From assembly GCA_024449915.1 (NCBI GenBank), contig JAMZAV010002205.1, positions 1 through 64,000 of the forward strand: 64,000 bases of DNA, in the 5' to 3' direction. How positions within the stretch are numbered: position 1 is the stretch's first letter; each line of letters opens with the position of its first letter. Source of the stretch: Sweltsa coloradensis. Its lineage: Eukaryota > Arthropoda > Insecta > Plecoptera > Chloroperlidae. The notes below the pieces were generated by a model. It worked only from the letters and a program-made list of their open reading frames with translations. It was not told the DNA's origin and did not search any database. A program made the translations under genes and the position numbers. Positions 33,001 to 40,030 of the stretch are shown here, in pieces.

Positions 33001-34560
33001 ATCCAACAATCCTTCAATAATTTCTTCTCCAATTCTCTTCCCGTCTTCCAAGACCATTTCTCTTAAGCCAAATCCTTTCCCACAACATTTTCTTCCAAAA
33101 ACCTTCCCCTTCCCCTGAACCCTTTTCCCCCAAAAACGTTCTTCCAAAACCTTTCCCCTTTAAACCAAACCCCTTCCCCAACGCCGTTCTTCCAAACCTT
33201 TCCCTTTAACCCAAACCCCTTCCCCCAACGTCAATACTCCATACTTTCTCCCCCCATACACAACAGTTCCTCACACCCCACAACTCTCTTTGTATATTTT
33301 AACTTCGACGCCACCCTCACCATCAATCTTCCCAACATCTTACCCCCTTCAGATGTTAGATGTAACCCATGAGTATCTAAGTCAGACTTTCCTACCCACT
33401 GACGAACGTCAACAAACAAACCACCTTCTTCTTTGCATGCTCTTTCTACCCCACTATTGGCAGCATCAATGATGACATCTCCCTTATCTTTCCTGCTAAT
33501 TATTCCCATTACCTCAATCTTTAACTCACTCCCAAATTCACCTTTCAACATTCTTAACAGACTCGCCATGGCGCACCCCAACTCGTCCTCAACCATCCCC
33601 ATACTCATTCCATTCCTGATATTGTTAGTGCCCACCATCACTATAACAGAATCGATTGTTGCCATTAATTTCTGTCTAATATTAGGAATTAATCCCCTTA
33701 ATATTCCTCTAACTTGATACCCCCCATGATCTTTCCCATCATTCCATTACTTTCTTAAACGTTTTTTGCCATTCTAATCATGGAATCTCCAAGCACCAAT
33801 ACCCCTTTTTGTCTCATAGCTGTTGTTTCATTCACCTTTTCAAGCTGAATAGAAATATTCTCGATCAATTTCATCATTTCCTCACGTTCAGCCTTCCACT
33901 GTTCTCTCTCTTGCTTACCCAACTCCTCCAATTCATCTATTCTCTTGACAAATTTTCCCTTATTTACAGTACCGGTATTAATTCCTGAAGTACCAGGTTT
34001 TGGTTTTCCCTTAGCCTTTACTGAGACAATCTGCTTGAGAGCACTTTCGATTAACTTTAATGTAACTTTTTAACTTTTTGAACGATTTTGCCAAAAAAAA
34101 CAAAGGGCATCCAATCGAAACAAAAGCTTGCGGATGGTAAAAAATTTCAACTCGATCCGAGCCTCCGTTCGAACGTTATGGCGAGACATACAAACAAAAA
34201 CAAACAAACAAACAAAAACAAAAAAACAAAAACAAAAACAAAGCGAGTGACAAATTTTTCCGGCAGAGTCAAATGGAAACGAAAGTGGAAGGAAAAGGGG
34301 AGGTTCACACGTCGCGGTCGTCGGGGAGGTTGTCAGAGAGGCGAGGGGGTTATAATTATCACGTGATCAGTGAAGGTTACCTGTGCGATCGAGTTCGTGA
34401 TGTCACTAGGAGGGAGATATGAAAATAACTCGAGCAACAGTTCGTTGGGAAGCGCATCGAACGGAGAGACTCTCTCACCTCCTCCACTAACATCCACGTG
34501 GGATAATCTCGACCTCTTCTCGGGCCCAGAAGTGCCTGGGCCTGAGCGTAAACGCTTCAT
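14967..34560 (-). CDS. F-box and leucine-rich-repeat protein (FBXL-type), 8 coding exons
   Basis: The gene is read from the ATG at 34560-34558 to the TAG at 14969-14967. Exons are 34560-34381, 29918-29778, 21393-21184, 19068-18898, 17307-17152, 16611-16413, 16080-15909 and 15099-14967. They sum to 1362 nt, giving 453 residues plus stop. All introns are GT/AG and all phases match, including the split Lys and Gln codons at the last two junctions. Residues 1-30 are basic and possibly nuclear. Residues 34-80 form an F-box (LPNELLLELFSYLPPSDI, continuing across intron 1 into STRFNQLHNDPSLYR). Residues 105-420 hold LRR units such as LKRLELNGCGWT, LQRLDLMCCRRVT and LRSIKLLYFWG. In this family the F-box binds Skp1 in an SCF ubiquitin ligase and the LRRs choose the substrate; that role is inferred. 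The exact FBXL member is not recognised. A non-coding 5' exon is possible. Introns 1-3 carry large mobile elements. Confidence 0.93.
15909..16080 (-). CDS. F-box/LRR gene, coding exon 7
   Basis: 172 nt. Acceptor AATTGTTGCAG, donor GTAAGT. It completes the Lys codon and continues with LRR segments ARLRSIKLLYFWG and LPGLKHLSFHENL. It ends two bases into a Gln codon. The longer open frames that overlap it are in the wrong frame. Confidence 0.93.
16322..16382 (+). repeat. 3' tail of an RTE-like LINE, 5'-truncated remnant
   Basis: GATCCTGCCAGAAGCAGGAAAC followed by GATG and a GATGATGATGA run repeats the 3' end of the LINE at 19870-21075. It lies in intron 6, 30 bp from the donor of exon 6. Confidence 0.7.
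16413..16611 (-). CDS. F-box/LRR gene, coding exon 6
   Basis: 199 nt. Acceptor CTGTCTTTCAG, donor GTAAGT. It enters in phase 0 and leaves one base of a Lys codon. LRR segments include LQRLDLMCCRRVT and LKQLSLVLCPIW. Confidence 0.93.
16795..17062 (-). mobile_element. RTE-like LINE 3' fragment
   Basis: Read on the minus strand it has the same 3' coding end and tail as the LINE at 20800-21075: an AGGAAGAAGAAG..GGCCAAGGAAGAGATGG stretch, then CCTGCCAGAAGCAGGAAAC and an ATGATGATG run. It is about 265 bp, a typical 5' truncation, inside intron 5 and in the gene's orientation. Confidence 0.75.
17152..17307 (-). CDS. F-box/LRR gene, coding exon 5
   Basis: Fifty-two codons, phase 0. Acceptor GTTCTTGCAG, donor GTAAGT. 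LRR segments include LKRLELNGCGWT and LHTLSIRCATSLTDTGLFA. Confidence 0.93.
17660..18295. repeat. Cluster of GGAACTTTTT / AAGTTCC motifs
   Basis: Intron 4 holds about ten copies of AAGGAACTTTTTA or its complement within 640 bp, grouped at 17670-17790, near 18050 and at 18145-18290. The groups flank unrelated sequence. It could be a degenerate tandem or inverted repeat element. No coding role is seen. Confidence 0.6.
18898..19068 (-). CDS. F-box/LRR gene, coding exon 4
   Basis: Fifty-seven codons, phase 0. Acceptor ACATGTTGCAG, donor GTGAGA. LRR segments include LKIVHLMGTPNFG and CPHLEELRASYKFG. Confidence 0.92.
19117..19175 (-). repeat. Isolated copy of the LINE/SINE 3' tail
   Basis: On the minus strand: GGCTGGTTCTG, then GGGACTTTCCTCCCCACATC. 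This matches the tail at the 3' end of the CR1-like LINE (29995-30045) and the element end at 4308-4345. It sits 49 nt upstream of exon 4 in intron 3. Confidence 0.65.
19870..21075 (+). pseudogene. RTE-like LINE reverse transcriptase, 5'-truncated and frameshifted
   Basis: Successive frames on the plus strand give reverse-transcriptase motifs in order. These are MVFLDIVKAYNSVPRKVVW (about 19938-19993), KGSVLYPLLFISVMD (about 20125-20175), the catalytic FADDL (about 20230), and then SFSYLGNK (about 20420-20440). The C-terminal part is RLRWHGHMKRMGENRVPKKM followed by a basic GRPRKRW stretch (20790-20915). At least three frameshifts or stops break it. The 3' end is CCCTGCAAGAAGCAGGAAAC plus a GATG-type tail. 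The RTE-like assignment rests on the RLRW.GH..RM C-terminus and the tail, and is inference. It lies antisense in intron 3 of the F-box gene. Confidence 0.85.
21184..21393 (-). CDS. F-box/LRR gene, coding exon 3
   Basis: Seventy codons, phase 0. Acceptor CCCTACTAG, donor GTACCG. It encodes LRR-like segments LQSLTLTTCRG and LKELKVTECDVF. The acceptor lies only about 35 nt from a 120-bp tetranucleotide array and about 180 nt from the end of a transposon. Confidence 0.92.
21427..21545. repeat. (ATGT)n microsatellite
   Basis: About 25 consecutive ATGT units, then a few degenerate ones. On the transcript strand it is a CATA run that ends about 35 nt before the exon 3 acceptor, in the region where the branch point and polypyrimidine tract should lie. 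Confidence 0.97.
21574..22546 (+). repeat. Left inverted repeat, outer part (units A and B)
   Basis: A terminal 30 bp is followed by unit A (21604-22107, 504 bp) and a directly repeated unit B (22108-22546) that lacks its last ~75 bp. Units contain AATCCAATATGGCGGCCGTT and CCAAGATGGCCGTCGATTTG. Unit A has more indels against the other units than B or C, so it has diverged most. Confidence 0.93.
22547..24960. other. 2.4-kb insertion inside the left inverted repeat
   Basis: The sequence interrupts the repeat unit after AATAATACG and resumes at GGCTATGGCACATG. It has no counterpart in the right arm. Short open frames (23094-23306 minus, 23370-23594 plus and 23724-23984 minus) show no recognisable domain. 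GC content rises between 23.1 and 24.5 kb. I see no terminal repeats or reverse-transcriptase motifs. It could be an unrecognised insertion or original internal sequence left by an arm duplication. Confidence 0.6.
24791..24831. repeat. Short hairpin
   Basis: AATTAATAAATCGATTTCT and its near-perfect complement are separated by GGCT, with one bulged base. The stem is about 18 bp. Confidence 0.8.
24961..25540 (+). repeat. Left inverted repeat, inner part (unit C and start of D)
   Basis: Unit C (24980-25494) is a full copy, nearly identical to the units in the right arm. A truncated unit D (25495-25540) runs into the coding region with a short CTCTAAGAAG duplication. Confidence 0.93.
25544..27922 (+). 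CDS. FEN/XPG/PIN-like nuclease-domain protein of a DNA element, one in-frame TAG
   Basis: One frame is open from 25544 to the TAA at 27920-27922 except for a TAG at 26045-26047. The two parts are 25544-26044 and 26048-27919, together about 791 codons. No ATG lies near the start of the frame (first in-frame ATG 25682), so a 5' exon may exist. The N-terminal part has DYGRWLPEYWVML and WIETTMN. Counting residues from 26129, the acidic motifs are LVDMGMIW (D199), NDKYDLPFSIKDDEHDRR (251-268), HPEADTMLL (E350, D352), DSEDTDVYV (D377, D379) and TGSDHTSGFYGHGKK (D428). This order matches the metal-binding Asp/Glu series of FEN1/XPG and PIN-like nucleases. The C-terminus is acidic (GSDDERSECGESTDSDEQ). 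The likely role is cutting DNA or RNA for the element; this is inference. The stop makes this copy probably non-functional. Confidence 0.82.
26045..26047 (+). other. In-frame TAG breaking the nuclease-like frame
   Basis: The codons before (..MNLNS) and after (LKQGWLQLL..) the TAG continue in the same frame and read as one protein region. This is the only stop between 25544 and 27919. It looks like a recent nonsense change. Readthrough or a small intron are less likely alternatives. Confidence 0.85.
28008..28932 (-). repeat. Right inverted repeat (one partial and one full unit)
   Basis: The repeat units are in the opposite orientation to the left arm. The inner unit (28008-28392) begins within the unit, and the outer unit (28393-28905) is complete and leads into the terminal sequence ending at 28932. 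It differs little from unit C of the left arm. Confidence 0.93.
28933..29777. other. Rest of intron 2; no gene seen
   Basis: AT-rich intron sequence with TTTTTCA-rich words (29250-29420). A stray GGCGCGTAGGAAC word (about 29641) is shared with 8521. No exon was recognised. Confidence 0.5.
29778..29918 (-). CDS. F-box/LRR gene, coding exon 2
   Basis: Forty-seven codons, phase 0 on both sides. Acceptor TTCGCTTGCAG, donor GTATGT. It completes the F-box (FNQLHNDPSLYRVFVF) and begins the linker to the LRRs (LKLAPWLVCLTL). Confidence 0.93.
30187..32124 (-). pseudogene. LINE ORF2: reverse transcriptase and C-terminal region
   Basis: Frames in order: 32124-31774 (pre-RT linker, RKKRRLKRKCRKLHNRYK), then 31678-31268 with RNGKAPGNDGLVSKFIK, VVPIFKGGGKGNIGNYRPIS and ESQHGL (RT blocks 1-3). 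Then 31008-30670 has LFLIYINDIVSGV and LRLFADDCIIY, with the catalytic Asp pair. Finally 30606-30187 has LYKTLVRPVMEYAGSIWDPY. Small indels separate the frames. The order and motifs are those of a CR1/Jockey-type reverse transcriptase. Confidence 0.9.
32290..32812 (-). pseudogene. LINE ORF2: AP-type endonuclease domain
   Basis: The first frame (32812-32591) has RRDRNKYGGGIMIVCKEK and LEVIGVYRPGG. After a frameshift the second (32619-32290) has VVGDLNLPGINWD and GNLLDVILVN. GDLN..NWD and LLD..L are the expected AP-endonuclease motifs of LINE ORF2. The first strand-nicking motifs at the N-terminus are missing or lie in broken sequence to the right. Confidence 0.85.
32944..34070 (-). pseudogene. 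LINE ORF1: coiled coil, SGNH esterase and basic repeats
   Basis: The N-terminal part (about 34070-33760) has a Glu/Lys-rich helix (RIDELEELGKQEREQWKAER), then VLVLGDSMIR, the SGNH block I. A frameshift near 33755 follows. The next frame (33719-33231) has VMVGTNNI, the block III Gly-x-Asn, and DTHGLHLT, the block V Asp-x-x-His. The segment 33230-32944 encodes repeats of GKGFGLKGKG type, very basic and possibly nucleic-acid binding. In LINEs of the CR1 group such esterase domains occur in ORF1p; their role is not settled. Confidence 0.82.
34190..34242. repeat. A-rich (CAAAA)n tract
   Basis: An imperfect run of CAAA/CAAAAA units, in intron 1 near the 5' end of the LINE. Confidence 0.85.
34381..34560 (-). 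CDS. F-box/LRR gene, coding exon 1
   Basis: Sixty codons from ATG, ending at CAG before donor GTAACC. It holds the basic N-terminus and the first half of the F-box. The exon is GC-richer than its surroundings. The frame stays open into AT-rich sequence 5' of the ATG, but no better start is visible. Confidence 0.9.
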
Positions 34561-35397
34561 AAGAATATTAATTTTATAAACGGAGAATTTACAAGAAGCT
34601 TATTTTAAATCAAAAAGTTTCTATAACAACATTCTAAACTTGAAACTGTCATTGCAACAATGCTCTTGTTGGCTGTTGTTTTCGGCCAAAGATGTTGAAA
34701 TAGTAAATGTCAAAGCACCAATTAATTAAGGAATTTAAAAAGTGGAATTTTATTGAAACATTGTTGGAAATTACGTAATAGGCCATTATATTGAAAAATA
34801 ACAAATTTCCATGGTAAGATACATTTTTTAAGATTTTTTAAAATTTGTTGACGTATCGTACTGGTAAAATCAAATTTTATTACCATTCGTCCATACATTA
34901 TTATTTTATTTTTTAATTCACCAAACCAACTTCAATATTTTTTCCTGCTAAAAACTAAGAACCCCGCATAACATATTTTAGTTGTAGAAAAAACATAAAT
35001 GTATTTGCGTAACTTGATAATACGTAAACGGAGAGGGCTGTTAGGTTAAACACTCTTGAGAAACATAGGATTTTACAGCACTCAAATAATCTATACCCCA
35101 CGCGAGTTTTGTGTGTATTTTAACTTATGTTAAAAAGCAAGATTTTGACCATACATCACAAAAATTAGACAAATATTTCAAAAAGATTAAGAAATACAGA
35201 TGTTTTGCTGTTATGTTAATTTGTATTTCTGTACAAAGGAATTCATCCAAAATTCTCATTTTCAACATGACTAAAACAAAATAAAAAAGTTGTTTCCATA
35301 TTTTTTTAAAGTGAAAAGTAGAAGTGAAATAATATGAAAATGAACACATTGAAAATATCAAATACAATTCAGAAGTTTATAAGCCATCTCCACCCCA
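34561..35397. other. 5' flank of the F-box gene; no gene seen
   Basis: AT-rich sequence. No TATA/initiator arrangement can be singled out. The GC-rich stretch is inside and just 3' of exon 1 (34260-34550), not upstream. The frame at 35125-35367 on the minus strand is Phe/Tyr-rich low-complexity sequence. Confidence 0.45.
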
Positions 35398-35463
35398 TCG
35401 GGGTTCGAACCCGAGTCTCCCACATTCCCGATAGGCGCCTTAGCCAACTAGATCAACAAGACG
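35398..35463 (-). repeat. tRNA-like element (family B) without hairpin
   Basis: On the minus strand: AGTTGGCTAAGGCGCC (A-box region) and CGGGTTCGAACCCCG (perfect B box with T-stem). The same A-box region occurs at 36194, 41276 and 59528, each just after a hairpin. It may be a tRNA pseudogene or a SINE head. The acceptor stem does not pair well, so I do not call it a functional tRNA. Confidence 0.6.
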
Positions 35464-36016
35464 GTATATATTTATCTTCTGAATTGTAACTTTTTTATTT
35501 CAAAAGAAACTTTAGGAGAACAGGTAAATGATATTTAATTATTAATTGTGGACTGAAGGCTTCTAGAGCACTGTTGTATCGATATTTTGAAAGTCGAAGG
35601 AAAATGGCTTAAAGTTGGTTGGATGAATGATGAACTTTAATAAAAAAGAAAAAAAACTTTTTTGGACGGGACAAAAGCTCCATTTTGGCCATTATATGCA
35701 AATTTTGGGTCAATAAGAAAATCACAGTTCTAGGTGCAATTCTTAATTTTAAGCTTTGATTTTGTTTTATTGTTTCAACACACCTTTGTCTCTGGACTAA
35801 GTACAAGGGAAAATAATTTTCTGAAATAACGTTTGATGTAGATTTTTTTCGTCCTCCGATTCAAAACTCTTATTTGTGCCATGTGACCTTAATGTTACCG
35901 TTATCGACCTCGATCGTGAATATTCGGTTCGTTCTGGTGTCGTTATATTCACAGAGCCATCACTCGCTGACGTGCATCTTACAGGCAGTGGGAGAAATGG
36001 CGGCCCTATTTAATTA

Positions 36017-36193
36017 CTAGGGAAACGCCAAAGTCGTTGATAGACGAGTGAGTGACCCATGTGTTGAGTACCGGGAACATCCCCTTTCCTCCCCTATACC
36101 TAAGGCTGGATCTAGCCCAGTATGGGGAATGATACCGGGTATTCAACACATGGCTCACTCACTCGTCCATCAACGACTTTGGCGTTTCCCTAG
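36017..36193. repeat. Hairpin element with ~57-bp inverted repeats (copy 1)
   Basis: The left arm starts CTAGGGAAACGCCAAAGTCG and the right arm ends with its complement, CGACTTTGGCGTTTCCCTAG. The arms cover about 57 bp each with few mismatches. The loop is about 60 bp. The same structure recurs at 41098 and 59248. It looks like a foldback MITE. It is directly followed by a tRNA-like segment. Confidence 0.88.
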
Positions 36194-36262
36194 TCTAGTT
36201 GGCTAAGGCGCCCTTATACCCGGAATGTGAGAGACCTGGGTTCAATCCCCTGGTCGGATAAG
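36194..36262 (+). repeat. tRNA-like segment after hairpin (copy 1)
   Basis: TCTAGTTGGCTAAGGCGCC is followed 30 nt later by CTGGGTTCAATCCCCTGG. The A- and B-box spacing is tRNA-like. It is similar to the minus-strand element at 35398-35463. Confidence 0.6.
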
Positions 36263-36299
36263 ATTTTGTAGTTTATGGATTGTATTTAACTAGGAAGCT

Positions 36300-37110
36300 T
36301 CGCAAAAGCTTTTTCAGGCGCGTTGTTGGATGAGCTTATTTTTTTTAACGAAAAAAAAGCGTAAAATTGCGATTTCATTAAGAAATAATTTTCCGATTAC
36401 AATCAAAATTTCACACGTACATATTAATTCATAAAATTAAGGTTTCTGTGAAAAAATAATAACAATTGGTTAAAGCATGTAGGTGTTATAAGTTGACGAA
36501 ATTTTAAAAAAACGAAAAACTCGTAAAATTGGGATTTTCATAAGAAATAATTTTTCGATTGCGCTCAAATTTTACACAAAAATATTAATTCATAAAATTA
36601 ACGTTCTGTGAAAAAATCGTTACTAGCGGATAAAGCATGTAGGTGTTACAAGTCAAAGAAATTTTAAAAATAGAAAAATTCGTAAAATTGCGATTTTCGT
36701 GAGTAATAATTTTTTGATAATGCTCAAATTTCCCCACGAATATATTAATTCATAAATAAAAGTTTCTGTGAAAAAAATCATTACAAAAGAATAAAGAAAG
36801 TAGTTGTAGCTGTTATAAGTCGAAGAAATATTTTAAAAATCGAAAAAAAATCCAAAAATTGCGATTTTGATAAGAAATAATTTTGTGATTGCGCTTAAAA
36901 ACGTGGCAGTTCTAAGTTCAGAGATTTCAAAGGTCCCCATAAAATTTCATCGCGATTGGAGTATCGGTTTAGCCGGAATCGTGCTAACAGACACACAAAA
37001 ATACAAACAGAAAAAAAGAAGAAAAAAAACATTCCGGATTTTTTTCTCCAGTGTAGTGAAATGGAATCTTCACTTCGCTCGCTACGCTCGCTACGCTTAT
37101 TCAAAAAATA
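36300..37110 (+). repeat. Internally repetitive A/T-rich segment and tailed interspersed repeat
   Basis: From 36300 to 36890 a unit of about 125-150 bp recurs four times, with GTAAAATTGCGATTTTCATAAG, TTAATTCATAAAATTAA and AAGCATGTAGGTGTTA. It then joins the tailed repeat also seen at 12440-12690, with AACGTGGCAG, AAGGTCCCC and CGGAATCGTGC. It ends in a CTTCGCTCGCTACGCTC stretch. Confidence 0.75.
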
Positions 37111-37554
37111 TTAAACATGTTTTGAAATGCATATAACGCAGTTTAGTCTACATCAACTGTGACAATACAATTGAAAACAAAGCCAGTACAAAATACGAGT
37201 AAAGATTGCAAGGTTTACTCAATCTCCCAGCGGAATTTGGGGGTACCTTGAACATGCAAGTTTTGATAGACCTAGTTTGTCACTGCATAACTGCATTACA
37301 AATAATTTTCCATTGCCTTCATTGCAACCGAGTATTATCTAAGAAGCAGTGATTTTTTAAAGAGAAAAACCATTGACGTTAAAAGAATTCCTATACATGT
37401 TAGGCCTACTTTTTCAGTTTATTATTCCTTGAGGTTTAAATCAAAATGGATTGTGCTCATTTTGTTAGCAGTATCTCATTTATCTGGTCTCGGATGTCTG
37501 TTTAAAATTTGAGCACAATCTATTTGGCCGTATGTGACCGGACAAACAGACAAA

Positions 37555-37555
<1 letters not shown>

Positions 37556-37601
<46 letters not shown>

Positions 37602-37602
37602 T
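37556..37602. repeat. (GACA)n microsatellite
   Basis: About eleven GACA units following GTGACCGGACAAACAGAC, the usual tail position of the surrounding interspersed repeat. Confidence 0.95.
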
Positions 37603-37849
37603 GCAGACAAACAGACATACATATATAAAATTGGACACAGTCAACAACCAAGGCCTGATCGAGTAGCGTTATAAAGACTTCGTTTAGCTGCGCTCAATCG
37701 TCAAGGGCCGGCGAAGTTAATACTAGTAGTAAGACTTACAAGGTTTGTATTTTAATGTATTCACCAAACAACACTGCATAACCTTAGCGCAGGCCTATTT
37801 AGAGTGGAAATCATTTAAAGACAGTTTGTCTAATAAACCCTTTCAGTCC

Positions 37850-38300
37850 CTGTGGTACTTTAAATGGACATCAAATCATTAAAATTTAAATCCGGGTGGT
37901 AAGTTTTCCAATTTGACCAATTTTCCAATTTGATTTGATCTAAAATAAATATTTTTCCTCTTTCCCCCCCCCCCCCACCTAAACATGCGCCCTTTTTAGA
38001 AAAAATTAAAAAAAAATCTGCAAAAAGGGTAAAAATGACAAAATTGGGTTGTCCCCAGAAAGTATTTTCTAGTATTGTTATTATTTTAGATAAAAATGCA
38101 AAATATGCAAAACATTCAGCCAAAAATCTTTTTTAGGAATGGTCTTCAAATTTATAGTTAAACTTCATTGAAACTTTAATTCAGATCCACATTCCCTTAA
38201 TTCATAAAATGGTGATAAAAAATTTGAAAAACATTAAAGATCTAATATTTTTTTTGAATCAGACTTGACATAAAATTACTTAATTTACACCAATTTAATT
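37850..38300 (+). repeat. Interspersed repeat related to 13435-13790
   Basis: It shares ordered motifs (ATGGACATCAA, CAATTTGACC, ATCTGCAAAAA, AGTATTGTT and AGATAAAAATGCAAA) with the copy at 13435 and with 42755-43190 in the second duplicate. It is non-coding. Confidence 0.65.
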
Positions 38301-39129
38301 CTGGGCTGAAGGGGTTAAATAAATAGGGCAAGCCGTCCACTCCGGCCCATCCGCTGGGAGCTAACTTAGTGTGACTTTAAAGGTGCCTTTTAGAACAAAC
38401 AAGATTTGTGGAGTAATGGTCGGTGGTGTCGGTAAAAGATAACTCTTGATTTACTTCTGACGATAAGTGTACAAGAGTGGCACACGCATGTATAGGCCTT
38501 CTGATTGCTCTGCTCATTAGTCACCTGCGCCGACTGAGTCATCCGACTATACGAGCTACAGCAACAGACTCAAGGTAACGCGTTCCTTCTCATTGCGCAA
38601 ATCACAACATATTCCAGAACCAATTAGCAAAGGAAAATTTCGACATTCAATTGAAACAATATGAGTGTTGGATGTTCTGTCGTAACCGAGGCTTGGTTGG
38701 TAAATAACTGATGACTGGTGTCGTGGTTGGTCGATCAGCGAGTGTGACAGTGTTGCGACATCACCTCCTGTAGCTAGTCCGTGTGAGGTGGCGGACATAG
38801 TGGGTACATTCACTCAAGTCAGAGAACTGATTGCCAGTGGAGGAGCAGATCAAGCCAACCTGTTAAGGCCGACACATCGAAAGAGGAAAAAATTACACTT
38901 TTGCAAGCTCGGGAAACTTTTTAAAATACGCTTGATCGTAAAAATCCAGTTAATTTCACATACAGCTGGAAAGCTTTTTTACTCTAATTTTTATCTGACA
39001 ATCTGCGTTTTTGGGAGCTGTTCGGAAAGGATGAGCGCATGTCGCTTATCAAAGCACGCTCCTACACAAAAATTGGGAAAGGTTCTACAAATTTAAACAT
39101 TTTGGTTCTATTTACGGTCAGTTATAGGA

Positions 39130-39320
39130 AACAGTGAGCAATATTTGGAAAATGTGCTGTGATACAGCAGATTACACAATCAACCCGATAAGACAAACGA
39201 TAGAGCTTCCAAGTGATCCAGACTTTACCTCTGCGTTCTGCGTCAAAGCCTGGACCGATCAAACAGCTGGACACGATTCCACCCGCGCGGATATCGCCAG
39301 AATCACGAGGTAATTCGGAT
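39130..39320 (+). other. Protein-like segment in duplicated block, copy 1
   Basis: A plus-strand frame reads INPIRQTIELPSDPDFTSAF and continues as CVKAWTDQT, with balanced composition. It is nearly unchanged in copy 2 (43996-44217), where surrounding sequence differs much more. No family is recognised, and there are no firm splice sites. It may be an exon remnant or chance. Confidence 0.25.
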
Positions 39321-39439
39321 CAACCGAAGAATTGATTATTTGCCTCTTTGCTAGGACGGCTCCAAAGTCACCAAATTTTAAATTTGTATCGTTGGAAACC
39401 TGTTATAGGGTGCATTAGCCCCTCTTCAGGTGACTAGGT

Positions 39440-39635
39440 ATGTGCGGATAGGAAATTGTGAAGGGATGTCCGAGGGCTGATTAGAGGACTCAATCCTTGC
39501 ATTCCCTTAACGACTGAGGAAAAAACCTCCGGAAAAAACCTTCAGTCAGGATTGCCGGTCTTTGACGGGATTCGAACCCGGGACCTCCGAATCAGAGTCG
39601 AGCGCTTGACGCCCGAGCCAACCTGCCAAAGTCAC
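39440..39635 (-). repeat. SINE family A, minus-strand copy
   Basis: On the minus strand: TTGGCTCGGGCGTCAAGCGC (A-box region) and CCCGGGTTCGAATCCCG (B box), then CCGGCAATCCTGACTGAAGG, the TTTTCCTCAGTCGTTAA motif and CCTCGGACATCCCTTC. It is the best preserved copy in the window. Confidence 0.85.
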
Positions 39636-39654
39636 CGTTTACACATTCCTAAGC

Positions 39655-39775
39655 CACGAACTGAAGGACTTAAGTCCAGATGAAAATTGAAAAACTTCTG
39701 CCTATAGCGAGTTGCGAACTCTGGGTAGAGCCTTTAACCACAAGACCAACGACGCAACGAGCCACACAAACATGC
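39655..39775 (-). repeat. Another tRNA-like repeat
   Basis: On the minus strand: TCTTGTGGTTAAAGGCTCT and, 11 nt on, AGAGTTCGCAACTC, a plausible A/B box pair. Repeated at 44525-44645. No acceptor stem was found. Confidence 0.45.
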
Positions 39776-39844
39776 TGCTTATAGTCTGAGGGGTAGTCTA
39801 TCTACGGGTGGAGATTGGGGTTGGGGTTTGGATACCTACCAAGT

Positions 39845-40030
39845 ACCAACTACCATTCGCCTTAGGGTTGACTCGAGCGGCGCGCGTCTCTGATTCGGGA
39901 GTTCCCGGATTCAAATGTCGTCGAGTCCGGCAATCCTGACTGAAGTTTTTTTCCAAAGTTTTATCAGTCGTTAATGCGAATATCAAGGTTCCTCTTAAAC
40001 CGCCCTCGGACATCCCTTCCAATTGTCTTT
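39845..40030 (+). repeat. SINE family A, plus-strand copy
   Basis: TCTCTGATTCGGGAG, CCGGCAATCCTGACTGAAG, CAGTCGTTAATGCG and CCTCGGACATCCCTTCCAATTG run in family order. The B box is degenerate. Confidence 0.75.

Larger units (their letters stand above)
29995..34080 (-). mobile_element. CR1-like non-LTR retrotransposon, near full length but decayed
   Basis: Reading leftwards from about 34080, the element has an ORF1 with coiled-coil and SGNH-hydrolase motifs and a basic C-terminal repeat (34070-32944). Next come an AP-type endonuclease (32812-32290), reverse transcriptase (32124-30670) and a C-terminal region (30606-30187). Its 3' tail ends near 29995 in GGGACTTTCCTCCCCACATCCCC. An esterase-type ORF1 together with AP endonuclease and RT is the layout of CR1/L2-group LINEs. 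Frameshifts split both ORFs. It lies in intron 1 in the same orientation as the F-box gene, so its 3' signals are transcribed with it. The exact 5' end is not defined. Confidence 0.88.

Noticed and set aside
30446..33717. Several plus-strand frames rich in Pro/Ser/Leu
   Set aside because: They are antisense shadows of the LINE ORFs on the minus strand.
34088..34366. Lys-rich plus-strand frame opposite the F-box gene start
   Set aside because: Driven by the (CAAAA)n tract; no domain, and antisense to a supported exon.
35398..35463. Functional tRNA gene
   Set aside because: A and B boxes are good but the acceptor stem does not pair, and related segments are dispersed next to hairpins; treated as a tRNA-derived repeat.
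38556..38813. Possible gene on the minus strand and the overlapping plus-strand frame at 38788-39096
   Set aside because: Frames are lost in the duplicated copy, there is no domain, and no convincing splice sites.
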